From Mariniphaga sp041684965 (GTDB taxonomy: Bacteria > Bacteroidota > Bacteroidia > Bacteroidales > Prolixibacteraceae): 64,000 nt of DNA. Below are positions 60,706-64,000 of this stretch, one piece after another (positions within the stretch are counted from its first letter, which is position 1; every line of letters starts with the position of its first letter). A model generated the notes under the pieces. That model had not been told where the DNA came from. It searched no databases and was given only the letters and a program-made list of their open reading frames with translations. Location of the stretch: assembly GCA_041684965.1 (NCBI GenBank), contig JAWLGR010000011.1, positions 1-64,000 of the forward strand, written 5' to 3'. A program made the translations under genes and the position numbers.

Positions 60706-62913
60706 TCAAAAAGAAGATGTTTCTGTAATTTTGGTTTCAATATCCAGATTGGTTAATTCATTAGTAACTTCAAAATCATATTCAGGATATTCATATATGG
60801 GCATACGGGGTTCGGTTTCACCCAATGAATAACTCATTACTCCCAGGTATTCATCGCGAATTTCACCCATATCTTCCATTTGGCGAAGGTATTTGGTAAT
60901 TGATTTGGGTTCAACAACAACAACTGTTTCCATTTTTTCAATTATAGGACTGTGATTCCTTGTGCGATCGTGTCTGAACTGAAGTATTCGCCTGCCGTAA
61001 CGGGTAATGCCTATAGTTCTGAAGGTAAGGCTTTTCCCTACACCTGGGAGGTTCATAATATTCCGGTCGGTTGAAAGGAAGGGGAGGAGATGTTTTTTTC
61101 TCAATTCAGCCACGTTGCTGATAATATTTTCAGGATGAATCATTAATTCCTGTAATTGAGGCAACGCTTCTTCCGGTACTGTACCCAGATATTTTTCTTC
61201 TATTTCTTCCTGAACGGCGCGGGCATTTGGTGTAAAGTTGGCGCTGTTCTCCCTGAATCCTTTTACGGTGAACGTGTAATAGGTGAGAATACCAATGTCG
61301 TTTAGTGTCTTCCTAAGTTTGGCTGTATGCCCTCTTCGGGAAGCAGGAGCAGTCAGTACCAGTTGGTTGACAATAGACCATCCGGCATCGAGCAGCATTT
61401 TTACAGCAGTTCGGGCTTCAGGAGTAATTTCCATTGGCGATTCAAAATGTGTCTGAATAACAAATTGTCTTATGCCAGCCCGGGATGCTTTCTTTTTGAA
61501 ATCTGCAAGAATTTTTATCAATTCCGGTGTTACCCGTTGCGGAAGGTAAGCAGGCAACCGGGTGCCAATGCGTACCCTTACCATTTCGGCATATTTTTCA
61601 TGTTCTTCCCGCAGTTTGTTCTCTTCTTTTTTTTGAAGAGTCATTCTGTAAATTTCATCCAATATGTTCCGAAGGCTACTGTCGGAGCTCATCAGGGCAT
61701 CACCGCCCGTAAGCAGGATATCTCGCAACTGGGCATCGGTTTTAAAATAAGAAAGCAGTTTGGGCAGGCGCTCTTTCCAGGTTTCGCGCGGTTTTAATTT
61801 TGAGAGGTTGAAATTATAACGTCCGCTCTGGAAGTCGTACATGCGCTGGCAGTAGGCACAGAGCCCGCCACAGGCACGACCCATTGTATCGGGAATGAAG
61901 ATGGCTACTTCAGGATATCGTCTGTGAATGTTGTGTGAGGGAAGTACCCATCCTGCTGCATTGGGCTGGCCAGGTTGTATCTTGTCTTCTTTTTCCCAGG
62001 CCTGGATACGGCCGAATTCTTCAACAAGCTGCCTGCTGTATAGTACGTAACACCTGATGGCCAAATCGCCGCCTACAGCAAAACCGGGTGTTTGTACATT
62101 CAGCAGCGAGAGGTAATAGGGGTTAATGAAAAAGGGTATTCCTTTATCTTTTGCCTCCTGAAGTATACTCAATGTCTCCTGATCGAGGGAATAATCAAGT
62201 AATTCGTTTAGCATTTCGGGGGTACGTACTGCAAATGACAAGTGAAAACGAGCTTCTTTCCACCATTTTTTCATCCGGCTGATTTTTTGCTTCCTGCTCA
62301 GTCCCTGCTCAAAATAATAATTATTGCTTATAATTTCACCACTGTCAATTTTATCAATCAGAATGCTTATAATCCGGTCACGGTTTTTTTTCCGCAACCG
62401 GGTAATCTTTAATTCTGTTCCTGCCGGGTAGCGGTCCATCCATTCCGTAACTTTTTCGGAGGGTGGAATATCAGGATTAAGCTTTCCGTTAAGCTGTCTG
62501 AACAGGTATAGCATATCTAAAAAGAAATCGGGTTTTGCTCCGCCAATGCCAAAATTGGTAGCCAGCCATAACATTTTAACCGGGTGGGATTCGGCCAAAT
62601 CCCCCTGTATGTTCTGATCGGGCCAGGATTCCCCTTCGTATTCAATATAATCGAGCAGGCGGATGGCTGCAATGTTTTGCCAGGTGAGAACTGAATAGGG
62701 CTGATGACCGGATTTTTTTTCATAAAACCAGGCTTCTGCTGCCGGGTTATCTTTTATCATTGGCATCACCCATTCTTTAATACCAGTTTTTGCTTCCTGT
62801 ACATCAGATGAATTTCTGAGAATCCGCTCCAATACCGGATTTTCCTCAAGTATGTTAAGCAATATTTTTCGGGCATGCACATTTATGGCAATTTTGTCGA
62901 GAATAATTTTCAT
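60706..62913 (-). CDS. long KamA-family radical SAM protein (lysine 2,3-aminomutase-like)
   Basis: 735 residues. The iron-sulfur motif CxxxCxxC is Cys348, Cys352, Cys355 (RACGGLCAYCQRMYDF). It is followed by LLTGGDALMSSDSSLRNIL, RVGTRLPAYLPQRVTPELI, VIQTHFESPMEITPEA and NLPGVGKSL, whose Lys may hold PLP as in the PGGGGK motif of lysine aminomutase. Typical KamA proteins are about 350-450 residues. Here about 340 residues of unrecognised helical sequence come first, a long form I recall from other Bacteroidota. The likely reaction is shift of an amino group on lysine or a related substrate. It is monocistronic. Confidence 0.82.
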   Translation of the reverse strand: MKIILDKIAINVHARKILLNILEENPVLERILRNSSDVQEAKTGIKEWVMPMIKDNPAAEAWFYEKKSGHQPYSVLTWQNIAAIRLLDYIEYEGESWPDQNIQGDLAESHPVKMLWLATNFGIGGAKPDFFLDMLYLFRQLNGKLNPDIPPSEKVTEWMDRYPAGTELKITRLRKKNRDRIISILIDKIDSGEIISNNYYFEQGLSRKQKISRMKKWWKEARFHLSFAVRTPEMLNELLDYSLDQETLSILQEAKDKGIPFFINPYYLSLLNVQTPGFAVGGDLAIRCYVLYSRQLVEEFGRIQAWEKEDKIQPGQPNAAGWVLPSHNIHRRYPEVAIFIPDTMGRACGGLCAYCQRMYDFQSGRYNFNLSKLKPRETWKERLPKLLSYFKTDAQLRDILLTGGDALMSSDSSLRNILDEIYRMTLQKKEENKLREEHEKYAEMVRVRIGTRLPAYLPQRVTPELIKILADFKKKASRAGIRQFVIQTHFESPMEITPEARTAVKMLLDAGWSIVNQLVLTAPASRRGHTAKLRKTLNDIGILTYYTFTVKGFRENSANFTPNARAVQEEIEEKYLGTVPEEALPQLQELMIHPENIISNVAELRKKHLLPFLSTDRNIMNLPGVGKSLTFRTIGITRYGRRILQFRHDRTRNHSPIIEKMETVVVVEPKSITKYLRQMEDMGEIRDEYLGVMSYSLGETEPRMPIYEYPEYDFEVTNELTNLDIETKITETSSF

Positions 62914-63325
62914 TGTTTAAGATTCCATTTACCCCTATTTTTTTAATATAAGCAAAAAAGCCTGATTTTCAATGGATGTTTATTGCGATTGGATTGATTT
63001 TAAATTCTTTTAACACCCTTTAATTGATTTTTGGTTCAAAACATGGCCAGGAAGACTTTGGCAAAAGCTATAAACATTACCCGTGAAATAAAGACGAATC
63101 CCCTCATAACTTTGAAGCGGCTCAGGTATGAACTTAATTAGGCAGGATTCAGGAATAAATGGAAAATGATTCCAGGTAACGCTTCCCGGATAATACAATT
63201 CAATTATCTTTGCGCTGATTTTTAGCTGTTTGTCAGTTCTTTGTCAGGACTGTTGCAAACGAGTGGTTTCAATCAGATTATATGTACCGTATTACGGGAT
63301 TTTTAATGAAAGCAAAAACAATAAA
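62914..63325. other. 410-bp intergenic region upstream of era
   Basis: Non-coding, between divergent genes. It holds two exact TAnnTTTG boxes on the plus strand (63107-63114 and 63205-63212). The nearer box would leave a leader of about 105 bases before era. No riboswitch or RNA gene is recognised. Confidence 0.45.
63205..63212 (+). promoter_or_regulatory. putative era -7 box (TATCTTTG)
   Basis: An exact TAnnTTTG match 114 bp before the era start. A second exact match (TAACTTTG) lies at 63107-63114. Confidence 0.4.
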
Positions 63326-64000
63326 ATGACGCATAAAGCAGGATTTGTCAATATATTAGGGAACCCAAACGTGGGTAAGTCAACTCTTATGAATGCCCTG
63401 GTAGGCGAGAAGTTATCCATTATTACAAAAAAGATGCAGACTACCCGGCACCGCATTAAAGGTATTGTAAACGGGGAGGATTTCCAGATTGTGTATTCCG
63501 ATACCCCTGGGATACTGAAGCCGGGATACAAGCTGCAGGAAACCATGATGAAATTTGTGAATACAGCCCTTACTGATGCGGATGTTATACTTTTTGTTAC
63601 CGACACAGTGGAGAAACCGGGGAAGAATCCGGATTACATCGAACGCATCCGTACATCAAATGTTCCGGTTATTGTGGTGATCAATAAAATTGATTTATCG
63701 GACCAGGAAAAAGTTACAAAGCTGTTCGATTATTGGAGCGAGGTATTCCCCGGAGGAAGCATTTATCCGGTTTCGGCACAGGAAAAGTTCAATCTTGAAC
63801 CGGTATTCAACCGTATTCTGGAGTTGCTTCCTGAGAACCCGCCGTTTTTTGGGAAGGATGAGTTCACTGACAGGAGCGAACGGTTTTTTATGCAGGAGAT
63901 TATCCGCGAAAAGATACTGATTCATTATGACAAGGAGGTTCCCTATTCGGTTGAAGTTGAGGTGGAATCATTTAAAGTAAAAGGAGGCCTTATTGAAGTG
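63326..64000 (+). CDS. era: GTPase Era, 5' part (runs off the window)
   Basis: Era is an essential GTPase that binds 16S rRNA and helps mature the 30S subunit. The first 225 codons are present and the gene continues past 64000. GTPase motifs are G1 GNPNVGKSTL, the TTRHRIKGI switch with a G2 threonine, G3 DTPG, G4 NKID and G5 near VSAQEK. The linker and the start of the KH RNA-binding domain (EIIREKILIHYDKEVPYSVEV) follow. The start is the ATG at 63326. An in-frame upstream start was not needed. Confidence 0.95.
   Translation, partial: MTHKAGFVNILGNPNVGKSTLMNALVGEKLSIITKKMQTTRHRIKGIVNGEDFQIVYSDTPGILKPGYKLQETMMKFVNTALTDADVILFVTDTVEKPGKNPDYIERIRTSNVPVIVVINKIDLSDQEKVTKLFDYWSEVFPGGSIYPVSAQEKFNLEPVFNRILELLPENPPFFGKDEFTDRSERFFMQEIIREKILIHYDKEVPYSVEVEVESFKVKGGLIEV

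Noticed and set aside
1..64000. tRNA, rRNA, tmRNA genes or CRISPR arrays
   Set aside because: I scanned the intergenic regions by eye for cloverleaf-like GTTCRANNC motifs and for regularly spaced 25-40 bp repeats and found none. The only regular repeat is the 11-bp phased unit, whose spacing is far too short for CRISPR.

Overview
The window is a 64 kb stretch of an AT-rich chromosome from a member of the phylum Bacteroidota, most likely a Bacteroidales/Marinilabiliales-type marine or anaerobic lineage (lineage is inference). The evidence is a complete type IX secretion core (PorP/SprF family, GldK, GldL, GldM, GldN), an aminopeptidase with a C-terminal type IX sorting domain, -7 promoter boxes of the TAnnTTTG form that is specific to this phylum, few Shine-Dalgarno sequences, and a TonB-dependent receptor. 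I saw no rRNA, tRNA, CRISPR array or intact mobile element.

Layout. 1-0.9 kb: gene debris (a Fic-like fragment, a 5'-truncated IS21-type istB) and a long hairpin. 0.9-9.1 kb: a C_GCAxxG_C_C redox protein, an ECF sigma factor overlapping a membrane protein with a TonB C-terminal domain, serA, an exported amidase, a potassium channel with a zinc ribbon, and a lipoprotein. 9.2-14.1 kb: thyA, a glycosyltransferase, folA, ppa and an exported aldo/keto reductase. 14.3-18.6 kb: a surface-glycan group (DUF3267 membrane protein, flippase, FkbM methyltransferase, GT4 glycosyltransferase). 18.7-22.8 kb: a cytochrome c/sugar dehydrogenase fusion, a LolA-like protein, a flavin reductase and a PHP phosphoesterase. 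23-27.3 kb: an amino-sugar operon with a ROK regulator, a NagB-PIG-L fusion and a second NagB. 27.3-30.3 kb: a metal ABC transporter (ZnuABC-like) coupled to an eight-cysteine miniprotein, then yidD. 31-36.6 kb: an M1 peptidase, a NikR-family regulator with its neighbouring TonB receptor, and a sugar isomerase-like protein. 36.6-47.5 kb: the type IX secretion locus (gldK paralog, gldN, gldM, gldL, gldK, porP, an arginase-fold protein, topA), all on the minus strand. 47.7-64 kb: a class A PBP, an unknown small protein, a nitroreductase, an amidohydrolase, a five-gene MacAB-TolC-type efflux operon, an FAD dehydrogenase, a long KamA-type radical SAM protein, and the 5' part of era running off the window.

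The points most worth a second look are these. (1) The NikR homolog has lost all four residues that form the E. coli nickel site, yet it and the adjacent TonB receptor both carry GTGTTAC-N14-GTGTTAC direct repeats in their upstream regions. (2) A 78-bp repeat with an 11-bp internal period occurs at two places about 58 kb apart, in opposite orientation, each time between convergent genes. (3) Both NagB-type enzymes of the amino-sugar operon lack the catalytic glutamate (E. coli Glu148). (4) There is a second GldK behind its own terminator, and an arginase-fold protein with damaged metal ligands in the type IX locus. Promoter and operator calls are by eye, and statements about homologs are from memory of the families.
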